31,953 bases of DNA from positions 1 to 31,953 of the forward strand of contig NZ_DASSES010000035.1 in the NCBI RefSeq assembly GCF_035695185.1, read 5' to 3'. Positions within the stretch are counted from its first letter, which is position 1, and every line of letters begins with the position of its first letter. A program made the translations under genes and the position numbers. Origin of the DNA: Frateuria_A sp035695185. GTDB lineage: Bacteria > Pseudomonadota > Gammaproteobacteria > Xanthomonadales > Rhodanobacteraceae. Positions 16,420 through 24,505 of this stretch are shown piece after piece. The notes under the pieces are model-generated. The model was given only the letters and a program-made list of their open reading frames with translations, was not told where the DNA came from and searched no databases.

Positions 16420-17202
16420 ATGCGCCGCATCCTGTTCGCCCTTTCCGCACTCCCCCTGGCCTTCGCCGCCTCGGCGAAGATGGTGCACCGGCCCATCGAG
16501 TGGACCGATGGCGGCACCCGGTTCCACAGCGTGCTGGTCTACGACGACGCCGGTCCGGCCCGGCGGCCCGGCCTGGTGATGGTGCCCAACTGGTACGGCG
16601 TGAACGAGCAGGCGATCCGGAAGGCGGAAGCGATCGCCGGCAAGCAGTACGTGATCCTGCTGACCGACATGTATGGCCAGGGGGTGCGCCCGGCCAACGA
16701 CGCGCAAGCCAGGGCCGCGGTCCAGCCGCTCTACGGCGACCGCGGACTGATGCGCCGCCGCGTGAACCTGGCGCTGGCGCAACTGAAGGCGCAGGCCGGC
16801 AAGGCGCCGCTGGACACCGGCAGGCTCGCCGCGATCGGCTTTTGTTTCGGGGGTTCGGCGGTGCTGGACCTGGCGCGCAGCGGCGCCGACGTGGCGGCAG
16901 TGGTGTCCTTCCATGGCGCCCTGGCGGCCGGCAAGCCGGGCCTGCCCGATCATTTCAAGGCGCGCGTGTTGGCGATGAACGGCGCCGACGACGAGGGCAC
17001 CATGCCGGACGCGGACGCCTTCATGGACGAGATGCGCGCCAGCCGGACCGATTGGCAGTTCGTGGTACTCGGCAACGCGGTTCATTGCTTCACCGAAGTC
17101 GGGGAGAACTCGCCCGGCTGCAAGTACGCCCCCCGCGCCGCAGCGCGCAGCTACCGCATGATGCACGACTGGCTGGACGCGGCTTTCGCCGATCGGCCGT
17201 AG
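16420..17202 (+). CDS. Exported dienelactone hydrolase family protein
   Basis: An alpha/beta hydrolase of the dienelactone hydrolase family, 260 residues. It begins with a signal peptide (MRRILFALSALPLAFAASA, cleavage after about residue 19), so it should act in the periplasm rather than in the cytosol like classical DLH enzymes. The nucleophile motif is GFCFGG with C142, the acid is in NGADDEG (D190 or D191), and the histidine is H222 in NAVHCFTE. The length fits the family plus a leader. The ATG has cggag at good spacing. It lies 68 bp after the ubiI-like gene and converges with the diguanylate cyclase gene across 57 bp. The substrate is unknown; chlorocatechol breakdown is not implied by the context. 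Confidence 0.88.
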   Translation: MRRILFALSALPLAFAASAKMVHRPIEWTDGGTRFHSVLVYDDAGPARRPGLVMVPNWYGVNEQAIRKAEAIAGKQYVILLTDMYGQGVRPANDAQARAAVQPLYGDRGLMRRRVNLALAQLKAQAGKAPLDTGRLAAIGFCFGGSAVLDLARSGADVAAVVSFHGALAAGKPGLPDHFKARVLAMNGADDEGTMPDADAFMDEMRASRTDWQFVVLGNAVHCFTEVGENSPGCKYAPRAAARSYRMMHDWLDAAFADRP

Positions 17203-17259
17203 CCGGCCAGCCCGGCCTGTCGCTGTGCCGGACGGGACCATGCCGCATCTTCCGTGGTC

Positions 17260-20200
17260 CTAGGGGCCCGAAGCCACGCGGTTGCGGCCCTCGCGCTTGG
17301 CCCGGTACAGCCGCGCGTCGGCGCGCGCGATCAGCTCGTGCGTGCGTTCGCCGGGCTTGAGCTGGGCGGCGCCGATGCTGGCGGTCAGGCGCAGGCGATG
17401 TTCGCCATGTTCCACCTCCAGCGCCTCGAGCGCCAGGCGGATCGTCTCGGCGCGGCGCGCGGCCGTGGCGAGGTCGGCATCCTGCATCACCACCATCAGC
17501 TCCTCGCCCCCGTAGCGGCCGAGGCGGTCGTCCTTGCGGCACATCGAGGCGACGCACGCGGCCACGGCGCGGAGGGCGTCGTCGCCGGCCTGGTGGCCAT
17601 GGGTGTCGTTGAGCGCCTTGAACGCATCCAGGTCGAGCATCAGGATCGACAGCGGCGCTCCCGTGCGCTGCGCGGTTTCTTGCGCGAGCCCGAGCTGGTG
17701 CATTAGCTCGCGCCGGTTGAGCAGGCCGGTCAGCTCGTCGACGCTGGCCAGCCGGTTGAGGCGCTCGTTGGCCTCCTGCAGTTCACGCGTGCGCTCCGTT
17801 ACCAGGCGCGCGAGTCGGTCGGCGCGGGCCAGCAGGTAGCGCGTGCGCAGGCGCACCAGCAGGTAGACCAGTGCCACGCCCAGCAGCGCCAGCGCAATAC
17901 GTACGGTGCCGCGCTCGTACCAGCGGCCCCGCACGAACAGCGGTATGACGGTTTGTACCGTGCGTGCGTGCAGGCCGGGGATGTCCGCCTGCAGCCACAG
18001 CCGGTAGCTGCCCCCGGGTAGGTTGGTGAACGCCGCGGCCGGCCGCACGCCCGGGTCCAGTTCGGTCCATTGCGTGTCGAAGCCTTCCAGCCGGTAGCGA
18101 TAGCGGACATCGCCGGTGGCGGTGTAGTCGAGCAACGCGAAGCCCAGGCGCAGCGCGTGCACGTCGTGCAGTGTCAGCGGTTGCCGCGCGGAGGGCAGCT
18201 CGGCGTAGGGCAGCGGGATGCCGTCACGCATCGCCGCGGTCACCGCCAACGGCGTGTCGGGCTGCCGCGGACGCGCCTGCGGCGCGGGCACGATCACGGT
18301 CAGGCCGCCCAGCCCGCCGAAGAGCAGCTCGCCAGAGGGGCCCAGCGCGGCGGTGCGATGGTTGTAGAAGCGTGCGCTGAGCCCATCGCGCTCGCCGAGC
18401 AGGCGGATGTGGCCGATCGATGGGGCGTAGACCGCCAGCCCGCTGGCGGTGGCGATCCACAGCCGGCCGGTGCGGTCGGCCAGCACGCTGGCGACGTTGT
18501 CGCTGCCCAGGCCATCGCTGCCGCGCAGCACGGTGAAGCGGTAGCCCTGCGGGCCCGGGATGGCCGGGGTGGAGGCAAGCCCGCCGTAGGTACCGACCCA
18601 GATGCGGCCGTCCAGCTCGACGATCGACCCTGCGTAGTTCTGCGGCAGGCTGCCCGGATCGCTGTCGGCACGGACGAGGTTCTCGAAGCCGCTCGCGCCA
18701 GGGCGCAGGATGCTAATGCCCCCGCTGGTGGCGATCCACACGCTGCCATCGGACAGCGGGGCGATGTTGCGCACCTGGTTGTCGACCAGGCTGTGCGGAT
18801 CGGCCGGCTGATGCCGGTAGTGGCTGAGGTGGCCGGCCCGATCGATTCGGTAGAGGCCGTCGTAGGAGCCCACCAGCAGTTCACCCTGCCAGGCACGAAG
18901 CGCCAGGATCGGCCGCGTGTCGAGACCTTCGAGCGACCAGGGATGCGTCGCCAGGGTGATCGGGTCGATGGTGACCAGGCCGCGTGCGGCGGCGACGATG
19001 CGTCCGTCGGGCAGCGCGTCGATCGCGCGCACGTCCTGGTCCTGCTGCGCGCCGCCGAGGGTCAGCAGCCGGATATCCCCGTTGCCGGGGTCGATCCGCG
19101 CGATGCGGCCGCGGTTGAAACCCAGCCAGACGGCGCCTCGACGATCGGTGTAGACGCTGCGCACGTTCTCGTCGAGGTTGGCGTCGTGACGGCCGAAAAG
19201 CGCCGGCCCGTCCAGGGTGTGCACAACGGTCGGGCGCGTGTCGCAGCGGGAGGCGTCGGTTTCGGTCGCCGCCCACAGGCCGCTGGAGCGGTCCAGGAAC
19301 AGTGCGCGCACGATGTTGCCGCCGAGCGAAGCGGGCCGGGCACTGTCGTGGCGCAGCGTACGGATCGCGCCGGTCACCGGGTCGTACACCCCGACACCCA
19401 CGCCATCGGTGGCGATCCACAGCCGTCCATCCGGCGCCGCCAGGAGGTCGCGGATCGTGCGGTGCTGGATGGCCGGCGCCTCGCCATCCAGCCCGGGCGG
19501 TACCCGTGCATGCCCTCGTGGATCGATCACGGCCACGCCACGGGTGCCGCTTCCTACCCAGAGGTTGCCGGCCGTGTCCTCGCGCAGGGCCCAGATGTCC
19601 TCGTCCAGCACCGCGTCGGCGGCAGGGTCGCTGCTGCGGAAGCGGACGAACCGCGCGGTGCCGGCATGGCGCAGGTACAGACCCTGGCCGCTGCCGACCC
19701 ACAGGTCGCCACGGCGGCCCTGCCGCACGGCGAACACGGGCACGTCTCCCGGCAGGCCGGCACCGGCCGGCGGCCGGTCGATCGTGCGCAGGTCCGCGCG
19801 AAGGTGGCTCAGCCCGCTCTGGCCGCCGATCCAGAAGCCGCCCGCGCCGTCCGGCGCCAGCGTGAGGATGTGCGGACCGGTGCCGCGGTCGGGCGAGGCG
19901 TCGTAGGTGGAAAAGCGGTCTCCATGCGGGTCGAAGCGGGCCAGCCCACCGGCCGAGGTGCCGACGATCAGGCTGCCGTCGGGCGCCGACTGCAGCGCGC
20001 GGATGTAGTTGTCCGGCAGGCCGCCGCCGGACTGGCGGAACACCTGCACACGGTAGCCGTCGTAGCGCACCAGGCCACCGAAGGTGCCGATCCACATGAG
20101 GCCTTCTCGGTCCTGCGCGAAGGCGGTGGTGGTGGCGTGCGGCAGGCCCTCGCGCACGGTCAGGTGGGCGAAGGCCCGGCTGTCCCAGCGCGACCAGCCG

Positions 20201-20292
20201 GCGGCACGCGCCGCGGCGCCGGAGGCCGGAAGCAGCCACGCCAGCGCCAGCACCACGAGGACCAGCCAGCGGGCGCGATGGCAGCGGGGCAT
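17260..20292 (-). CDS. Membrane sensor diguanylate cyclase with two-component-regulator propeller
   Basis: The 1010-residue protein is built to sense a periplasmic signal and make cyclic di-GMP. An N-terminal signal/anchor (about 8-30) is followed by repeated propeller blades with patterns such as LWIGTFGGLVRYD, LWVGSGQGLYL and VWIATSGGISIL (about 35-690). A Y_Y_Y domain (about 705-785; YRYRLEGFDTQW, LPGGSYRLWLQA), a transmembrane helix (about 799-815), a short coiled coil and a GGDEF domain (about 845-1005) complete it. The active-site motif is GGEEL (928-932), an accepted GG(D/E)E variant, and an RxxD inhibitory site (R919-D922) sits five residues before it. ATG 20292 is used because it places the hydrophobic leader at the N-terminus; an ATG at 20364 would add 24 residues and has aagg before it. 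It follows ispB. Confidence 0.93.
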   Translation of the reverse strand: MPRCHRARWLVLVVLALAWLLPASGAAARAAGWSRWDSRAFAHLTVREGLPHATTTAFAQDREGLMWIGTFGGLVRYDGYRVQVFRQSGGGLPDNYIRALQSAPDGSLIVGTSAGGLARFDPHGDRFSTYDASPDRGTGPHILTLAPDGAGGFWIGGQSGLSHLRADLRTIDRPPAGAGLPGDVPVFAVRQGRRGDLWVGSGQGLYLRHAGTARFVRFRSSDPAADAVLDEDIWALREDTAGNLWVGSGTRGVAVIDPRGHARVPPGLDGEAPAIQHRTIRDLLAAPDGRLWIATDGVGVGVYDPVTGAIRTLRHDSARPASLGGNIVRALFLDRSSGLWAATETDASRCDTRPTVVHTLDGPALFGRHDANLDENVRSVYTDRRGAVWLGFNRGRIARIDPGNGDIRLLTLGGAQQDQDVRAIDALPDGRIVAAARGLVTIDPITLATHPWSLEGLDTRPILALRAWQGELLVGSYDGLYRIDRAGHLSHYRHQPADPHSLVDNQVRNIAPLSDGSVWIATSGGISILRPGASGFENLVRADSDPGSLPQNYAGSIVELDGRIWVGTYGGLASTPAIPGPQGYRFTVLRGSDGLGSDNVASVLADRTGRLWIATASGLAVYAPSIGHIRLLGERDGLSARFYNHRTAALGPSGELLFGGLGGLTVIVPAPQARPRQPDTPLAVTAAMRDGIPLPYAELPSARQPLTLHDVHALRLGFALLDYTATGDVRYRYRLEGFDTQWTELDPGVRPAAAFTNLPGGSYRLWLQADIPGLHARTVQTVIPLFVRGRWYERGTVRIALALLGVALVYLLVRLRTRYLLARADRLARLVTERTRELQEANERLNRLASVDELTGLLNRRELMHQLGLAQETAQRTGAPLSILMLDLDAFKALNDTHGHQAGDDALRAVAACVASMCRKDDRLGRYGGEELMVVMQDADLATAARRAETIRLALEALEVEHGEHRLRLTASIGAAQLKPGERTHELIARADARLYRAKREGRNRVASGP

Positions 20293-20369
20293 CCGGGGCG
20301 GCGGACAGCTTGAACGGAGGCGCCGGGTCTGGCTCGCCGAGGCGATCGGCCGGGCGCCGCGCATGCGCC

Positions 20370-21371
20370 TTAGGCGCTGCGCTCGACCGCGTAGGCGGCC
20401 AGCGCGTCCAGCGCCTCGCGATAGGGCGATGCGGGCAGGGCGGTGAGCGCGGCACGGGCGGCTTCCGCATGCGCCACGGCGCAGGCATGCGTGCGTTCCA
20501 GCGCGCCACTGCGGCGGATGGTGGCCAGCACGCGGTCCAGCGCGGTGAGGTCGCCGTGCTCGATCGCCCGGCGCATGGCCTGGGCTTCGTCCGGGGTGGC
20601 CTGCTGCAGCGCGTAGATCACCGGCAGGGTCGGTTTGCCCTCGGCCAGGTCATCGCCGATGTTCTTGCCCAGCGTGTCGGCGTCGCTGGTGTAGTCGAGC
20701 AGGTCGTCGGCGATCTGGAAGGCGTAGCCGAGCTCCATGCCATAGCGGCGCAGCGCGGCGACCTGGCGGTCGGGCAGTCCGCCGAGCAGGCCGCCCAGCT
20801 CCGTGGCGGCGGCGAACAGCACCGCGGTCTTGCGTTCGATCACCGCCAGGTAGGCTGCCTCGTCCACGTCGGCGTTGCCGATGTTGAGCAGCTGCAGCAC
20901 CTCGCCCTCGGCAATGGTGTTGGTGGTGTCGGCGAGGATGCGCATCACGCGCATGTCGTCCAGCTCGACCATCAGCTGGAAGGAACGCGAGTAGAGGAAG
21001 TCGCCGACCAGCACGCTGGCGGCGTTGCCCCACAACGCATTGGCGGTCTGGCGACCGCGGCGGAGGTCCGACTCGTCGACCACGTCGTCGTGCAGCAGGG
21101 TCGAGGTGTGGATGAACTCGATCACGGCCGCCAGCTTGATGTGCTGCGCGCCCGCGTAGCCGGCGGCACCGGCCGCCAGCACATGCAGCATCGGGCGCAG
21201 GCGCTTGCCGCCGCCGGCGATGATGTGGTCGGCGATCTGGTTGATCAGCACCACGTCCGAAGCCAGCCGCGCGCGGATCAACGCGTCCACCCGCTGCATG
21301 TCGGCGGAGGCCAGGTTGCGCACGGCGGCGAAGTCGGCGGTTCGGCTGGCGTCGGCGGGCATCGGGTGCAT
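20370..21371 (-). CDS. ispB: Octaprenyl diphosphate synthase IspB
   Basis: IspB extends farnesyl diphosphate with isopentenyl units to make the polyprenyl tail of ubiquinone. The 333-residue protein has GGGKRLRP (about 53-60) and the two aspartate-rich motifs of trans-prenyltransferases: LLHDDVVDESD (D95, D96, D99) and IADDLLDYTSD (D222, D223, D226). DIAEGEVLQL- and GKPTLP-like segments (here TIAEGEVLQL and EGKPTLPVIYAL) agree. Start ATG 21371 fits the family N-terminus; ATG 21362 is also possible. A TATAAT-like -10 lies about 26-31 bp upstream. It diverges from the MFS gene and fits functionally with the two ubiquinone hydroxylases at 13923-16351. The chain length is inferred from the gammaproteobacterial context. 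Confidence 0.94.
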   Translation of the reverse strand: MHPMPADASRTADFAAVRNLASADMQRVDALIRARLASDVVLINQIADHIIAGGGKRLRPMLHVLAAGAAGYAGAQHIKLAAVIEFIHTSTLLHDDVVDESDLRRGRQTANALWGNAASVLVGDFLYSRSFQLMVELDDMRVMRILADTTNTIAEGEVLQLLNIGNADVDEAAYLAVIERKTAVLFAAATELGGLLGGLPDRQVAALRRYGMELGYAFQIADDLLDYTSDADTLGKNIGDDLAEGKPTLPVIYALQQATPDEAQAMRRAIEHGDLTALDRVLATIRRSGALERTHACAVAHAEAARAALTALPASPYREALDALAAYAVERSA

Positions 21372-21396
21372 GGGCGTCCGGGTGGCAAGACGGGCG

Positions 21397-21402
21397 ATTA
21401 TA
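21397..21402 (-). promoter_or_regulatory. Probable -10 element for ispB
   Basis: The complement reads TATAAT within CCCTATAAT, about 25 bp before the ispB start. The expected transcription start would be near 21390, giving a leader of about 19 nt. No recognisable -35 hexamer lies 16-18 bp upstream, so it may rely on an activator or be a chance match. Confidence 0.45.
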
Positions 21403-21466
21403 GGGCCAGTGCTGATGAGTGCGGCGGCGCGACTTGGCGCCGCAATCAGGTCGGGGAGCGTCTCCC

Positions 21467-21472
21467 TATAAT
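21467..21472 (+). promoter_or_regulatory. Probable -10 element for the MFS transporter
   Basis: A perfect TATAAT in the same 9-base context CCCTATAAT as the ispB -10 on the other strand, 65 bp away. Seven bases after it comes ATG (21479), so the expected transcription start would coincide with that codon. No -35 consensus is evident at 16-18 bp. Confidence 0.45.
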
Positions 21473-21478
21473 GGGCAG

Positions 21479-21508
21479 ATGATTTCCCGCCCCAACTCCC
21501 CCCGGTGA
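21479..21508 (+). CDS. Possible leaderless 9-codon leader ORF before the MFS gene
   Basis: An ATG placed exactly where transcription from the TATAAT at 21467 should begin opens a short frame encoding MISRPNSPR and ending in TGA. That TGA overlaps the GTG start of the MFS transporter (GTGA). The MFS start itself has no Shine-Dalgarno, only a C-rich run. A leaderless start followed by translational coupling would explain how this gene is translated. It is short enough to be coincidence and there is no coding signal to judge. Confidence 0.35.
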   Translation: MISRPNSPR

Positions 21509-22704
21509 GCAAGCTCTCCCCCCTCGAGCGCCGCAGTGCGCTGACCCTGGCCTGCGTCATCAGCCTGCGCCTGTTCGGACTGTTCCTGATCATGCCGGTG
21601 TTCTCGCTTTACGCGAAGCAGATGCCCGATGCCAGCGGCCTGCTGATCGGCCTGGCGCTGGGCGTGTACGGGCTGGGCCAGGTGCTGCTGCAGATCCCGC
21701 TGGGCCTGTTGTCGGACCGGATCGGGCGCAAGCCGGCGATCACCATCGGCCTGCTGATATTCGCCGCCGGCGGCCTGGTGGCGGCGATGTCGCACACCCT
21801 GTCGGGGATCGTGGCCGGCCGGGCGCTGCAGGGCATGGGCGCGGTGGCCGGTGCGGGTACCGCGCTGGCGGCCGATCTCACCCGCGAGGACCAGCGCAGC
21901 AAGGTGATGGGCATCATCGGGGTGTCGATCGGCGTGGCCTTTCTGCTCGCGCTGATCCTGGGCCCGCCGCTGGAAGCGGTGGCGGGCCTGCCGGGGCTGT
22001 TTGGTGCCACCTCGGTGCTGGCGCTGGCGTCGCTGGCGCTGCTGTGGCTGATCGTGCCGACGCCCGAGCGGGCAAAGGCCCCAGCCTCAGCGAGCCTGGG
22101 CGGCGTGCTGGCTATGCTGCGCGACGGCCGGCTGCTGGTGCTCAACGGCTCGGTGTTCTTCCTGCACCTACTGCTGACGGCGAGCTTTGTCGGGCTGCCG
22201 CTGCTGCTGGCCGACCGACTGCACCTGCCGGTCGAGCGGCACTGGGAGCTGTACCTGCCGGTGATGGCGATCGCCGCGTTCGTGATGGGCTCGGCGCTCC
22301 ACCGCATGAAGGAGATCGGCCAGAGCCTGCGCATCGTGCTGGTTTGCGTGGCGGCGATCGGGCTGGCGTTGCTCGGGTTCGCGCAATCGGGCGGACATCT
22401 GGCCTGGCTGGGCGTGTCGGCGGCCGCGTTCTTCTCGGCGTTCAACCTGCTGGAGGCCGCCCTGCCGAGCCTGGTTTCCCGGCTGGCGCCGCCGCACCTG
22501 CGGGGCGCGGCGATGGGGGCGTACTCGACCAGCCAGTTCATCGGCGCGTTCGTGGGCGGCGCCATCGGCGGGATCGCGCTGGGCCGGTTGGGCGTGAGCG
22601 GGGTGTTCCTCTGCGCGGCGGCGACCACGCTGCTGTGGCTGCCGCTGGTCGCCTTCGGCGCCAGGCGCATCGCCGCCCGCAGCGCGGCCGAGCAGGTGGC
22701 CTGA
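21505..22704 (+). CDS. MFS transporter (YajR-like)
   Basis: A 399-residue major facilitator superfamily protein with about twelve hydrophobic segments. The motif-A loop GLLSDRIGRKP lies between TM2 and TM3, and GRALQGMGAVAGAGTALAADL matches the TM4-5 region of drug/proton antiporters. It lacks the C-terminal cytoplasmic domain found in full-length YajR. The substrate is unknown; a proton-driven efflux role is the usual guess for this subgroup. The start is GTG (MSKLSPLERRSALTL) without a Shine-Dalgarno, overlapping a short leader frame. It diverges from ispB, and the DedA-rhodanese gene follows after 84 bp. Confidence 0.9.
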   Translation: MSKLSPLERRSALTLACVISLRLFGLFLIMPVFSLYAKQMPDASGLLIGLALGVYGLGQVLLQIPLGLLSDRIGRKPAITIGLLIFAAGGLVAAMSHTLSGIVAGRALQGMGAVAGAGTALAADLTREDQRSKVMGIIGVSIGVAFLLALILGPPLEAVAGLPGLFGATSVLALASLALLWLIVPTPERAKAPASASLGGVLAMLRDGRLLVLNGSVFFLHLLLTASFVGLPLLLADRLHLPVERHWELYLPVMAIAAFVMGSALHRMKEIGQSLRIVLVCVAAIGLALLGFAQSGGHLAWLGVSAAAFFSAFNLLEAALPSLVSRLAPPHLRGAAMGAYSTSQFIGAFVGGAIGGIALGRLGVSGVFLCAAATTLLWLPLVAFGARRIAARSAAEQVA

Positions 22705-22788
22705 GCGAAAGAGAACTCCCGCGGCCCCGGTTGGGACTCGCGGCCGCCGCCCCCATGTGCGGCGCATCTACTCCACGCGAGCCTGCCC

Positions 22789-23766
22789 GTGGCCCACCAG
22801 ATCGTCGCGCTCCTTGCCGAATACGGCCTGCTGCTGGTGTTTCTCAATGTGCTTGTCGAGCAGGCCGGGCTGCCGCTCCCGGCCGTCCCGACGCTGGTGG
22901 TGGCCGGCGCGCTGGCCGCGGCCGGCCGTTTTCCGTTGGGGGGCTTGCTGCTGGCGGCACTGGCCGGCTCCCTGCTGAGCGACTTCGCCTGGTACGCGGC
23001 CGGGCGCCGGTACGGGGCGGGCGTGATGCGCATCCTGTGCCGCATCTCGTTGTCACCCGATTCGTGCGTCAAGCGATCGGAACTGCACTTCCAGCGTTGG
23101 CGGGCGCCGTTGCTGCTGGTGGCCAAATTCGTGCCGGGGCTGTCAACCGTGGCCCCGCCGCTGGTCGGCGCGATGGGCCTGTCGCCACGGATGTTCCTGT
23201 TGTTCGACGCGCTCGGCGCACTGATCTGGGCCGGCGCGGCGGTGGTGCTCGGCTACGTGTTCGCCGACGGGGTGGAGCGCGTGCTGGCGGTGTTCGAGGA
23301 CAGCGGCGCGCTGGCCGTGCAGTTGGTGGGTGCGCTGCTCGCGCTATACGTCCTGTTCAAGTGGTGGCAGCGCCGGCGCTTGCTGGTGGCACTGCGGATG
23401 GTGCGGATCGGGGTGGACGAACTGGCGCAGGCGCTGCGCTCGGGGCGCCCGCCGCTGGTGTTCGACGTGCGTACGGCAGGATCGCGCCAGCTCGACGGCC
23501 GCGCGATTCCCGGCGCGCTGCCGTTCGACCCGTCGACGCTGGACACCAGCCTGGCCGGTGTGCCGCGCGAACGCGAGCTGGTGCTCTACTGCAACTGCCC
23601 CAACGAGGTCTCTGCCGCGCGTGCGGCGCAGCTGCTGATGGCACAGGGCTACCGGCGCGTGCGTCCGCTGCGTGGCGGGCTCGACGCCTGGGCGGCCGCC
23701 GGCCACGTGGTCGAGCCGCTGCAGCCGGCGGCGCCGGTGCCCGCGGGGGGGACGCCAGTGCTCTGA
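22789..23766 (+). CDS. DedA family membrane protein fused to a rhodanese domain
   Basis: This 325-residue fusion joins a DedA/VTT membrane domain (about 1-195) to a cytoplasmic rhodanese domain (about 208-310). The DedA part has EQAGLPLPAVPTLVVAGALA, the re-entrant-loop region, the conserved GRRYG and KFVPGLSTVAPPLVGAM with the FxPGxR-like segment, here S in place of R. DedA proteins include undecaprenyl phosphate and phosphatidylethanolamine flippases. The rhodanese part has FDVRTAGSRQLDGRAIPGA and the loop YCNCPNEVSAA, where C268 or C270 would carry the persulfide. The start is GTG with only a weak gcgag before it; ATG codons upstream are out of frame. The domain pair suggests a sulfur- or redox-linked transporter, but this is not proven. 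Confidence 0.9.
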   Translation: MAHQIVALLAEYGLLLVFLNVLVEQAGLPLPAVPTLVVAGALAAAGRFPLGGLLLAALAGSLLSDFAWYAAGRRYGAGVMRILCRISLSPDSCVKRSELHFQRWRAPLLLVAKFVPGLSTVAPPLVGAMGLSPRMFLLFDALGALIWAGAAVVLGYVFADGVERVLAVFEDSGALAVQLVGALLALYVLFKWWQRRRLLVALRMVRIGVDELAQALRSGRPPLVFDVRTAGSRQLDGRAIPGALPFDPSTLDTSLAGVPRERELVLYCNCPNEVSAARAAQLLMAQGYRRVRPLRGGLDAWAAAGHVVEPLQPAAPVPAGGTPVL

Positions 23767-23858
23767 CGGTGCACCGGCAGTCGCCGCCGGTGGAGCCGGG
23801 CAACCCGGCGCGGTGGAGGCGGACATGCCGCCGGGCGCGCGCAGCCGGGGCGGGCGGC

Positions 23859-23864
23859 TATGAT
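23859..23864 (+). promoter_or_regulatory. Possible -10 element for ssb
   Basis: TATGAT is a 5/6 match to the sigma-70 -10 consensus in an otherwise very GC-rich stretch, about 82 bp before the ssb ATG. No -35 consensus is visible, so this is a weak call. Confidence 0.28.
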
Positions 23865-23945
23865 AGGGGTCCAGCCGCCGGCCCTGTCCGGCGACCTTTG
23901 ACGAGGCGGGTGCGCACGCGCCGCCAGCAACAGCGAGGAATCCAC

Positions 23946-24473
23946 ATGGCACGCGGCATCAACAAGGTCATCATCGTCGGCAACCTGGGCGCCGACCCGG
24001 AGGTGCGCTACACCGGCGGTGGCACCGCGGTATGCAGCCTGAGCGTGGCGACCTCCGAGCAGTGGACCGACAAGCAGTCCGGCGAACGCCAGGAACGCAC
24101 CGAATGGCACCGCGTGAAGCTCTTCGGCAAGCTCGCCGAGATCGCCGGCGAGTATCTGAAGAAGGGCCGCCAGGTCTATATCGAAGGCTCGCTGCGCACC
24201 GACAAGTACACCGACAAGAACGGCGTCGAGCGCTACAGCACCGACATCGTCGCCAGCGACATGCAGATGCTTGGCGGCATGGGTGGTGAAGGCGGTGGTG
24301 GCGGTGGTGGCGGTGGCTACCGCGAGCGCCCGCAGGGCGGTGGTCAGCGCCAGGGCGGCTACGGCGGCGGCCAGCCGCGCGGCGGCAACGACTACGGCAA
24401 TGCCCCGCGCCAGAACGCGCCCGCGCCGGCCGAGAGCAGCGGCGGCTTCGACGATGACGATATTCCGTTCTAG
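23946..24473 (+). CDS. ssb: Single-stranded DNA-binding protein SSB
   Basis: SSB coats single-stranded DNA as a tetramer and recruits replication and repair proteins through its C-terminal tip. The 175-residue protein has the OB-fold (about 1-112; MARGINKVIIVGNLGADPEVRY, EWHRVKLFGKLAEIAGEYLKKG, QVYIEGSLRTDKYTD). A glycine/glutamine-rich linker (about 113-165) follows, then the conserved acidic tip DDDDIPF. gaggaa lies at good spacing before the ATG. The linker includes nine consecutive glycines (116-124) encoded by near-perfect 9-nt repeats. It ends in a strong terminator and stands alone, 179 bp after the DedA-rhodanese gene. Confidence 0.98.
   Translation: MARGINKVIIVGNLGADPEVRYTGGGTAVCSLSVATSEQWTDKQSGERQERTEWHRVKLFGKLAEIAGEYLKKGRQVYIEGSLRTDKYTDKNGVERYSTDIVASDMQMLGGMGGEGGGGGGGGGYRERPQGGGQRQGGYGGGQPRGGNDYGNAPRQNAPAPAESSGGFDDDDIPF
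24291..24317 (+). repeat. Three tandem 9-nt glycine-coding units in ssb
   Basis: GGCGGTGGT occurs twice and then as GGCGGTGGC, encoding nine consecutive glycines of the SSB linker. The tract is in frame by units of three codons, so expansion or loss would change linker length without a frameshift. Confidence 0.8.
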
Positions 24474-24505
24474 CGAACACTCGTTCGGATGTATCGATTG
24501 AATCC

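Noticed and set aside
22044..23945. In-frame open extension upstream of ssb on the plus strand
   Set aside because: The long frame runs through the MFS and DedA-rhodanese genes in another frame; SSB similarity begins exactly at ATG 23946, which has a good Shine-Dalgarno.
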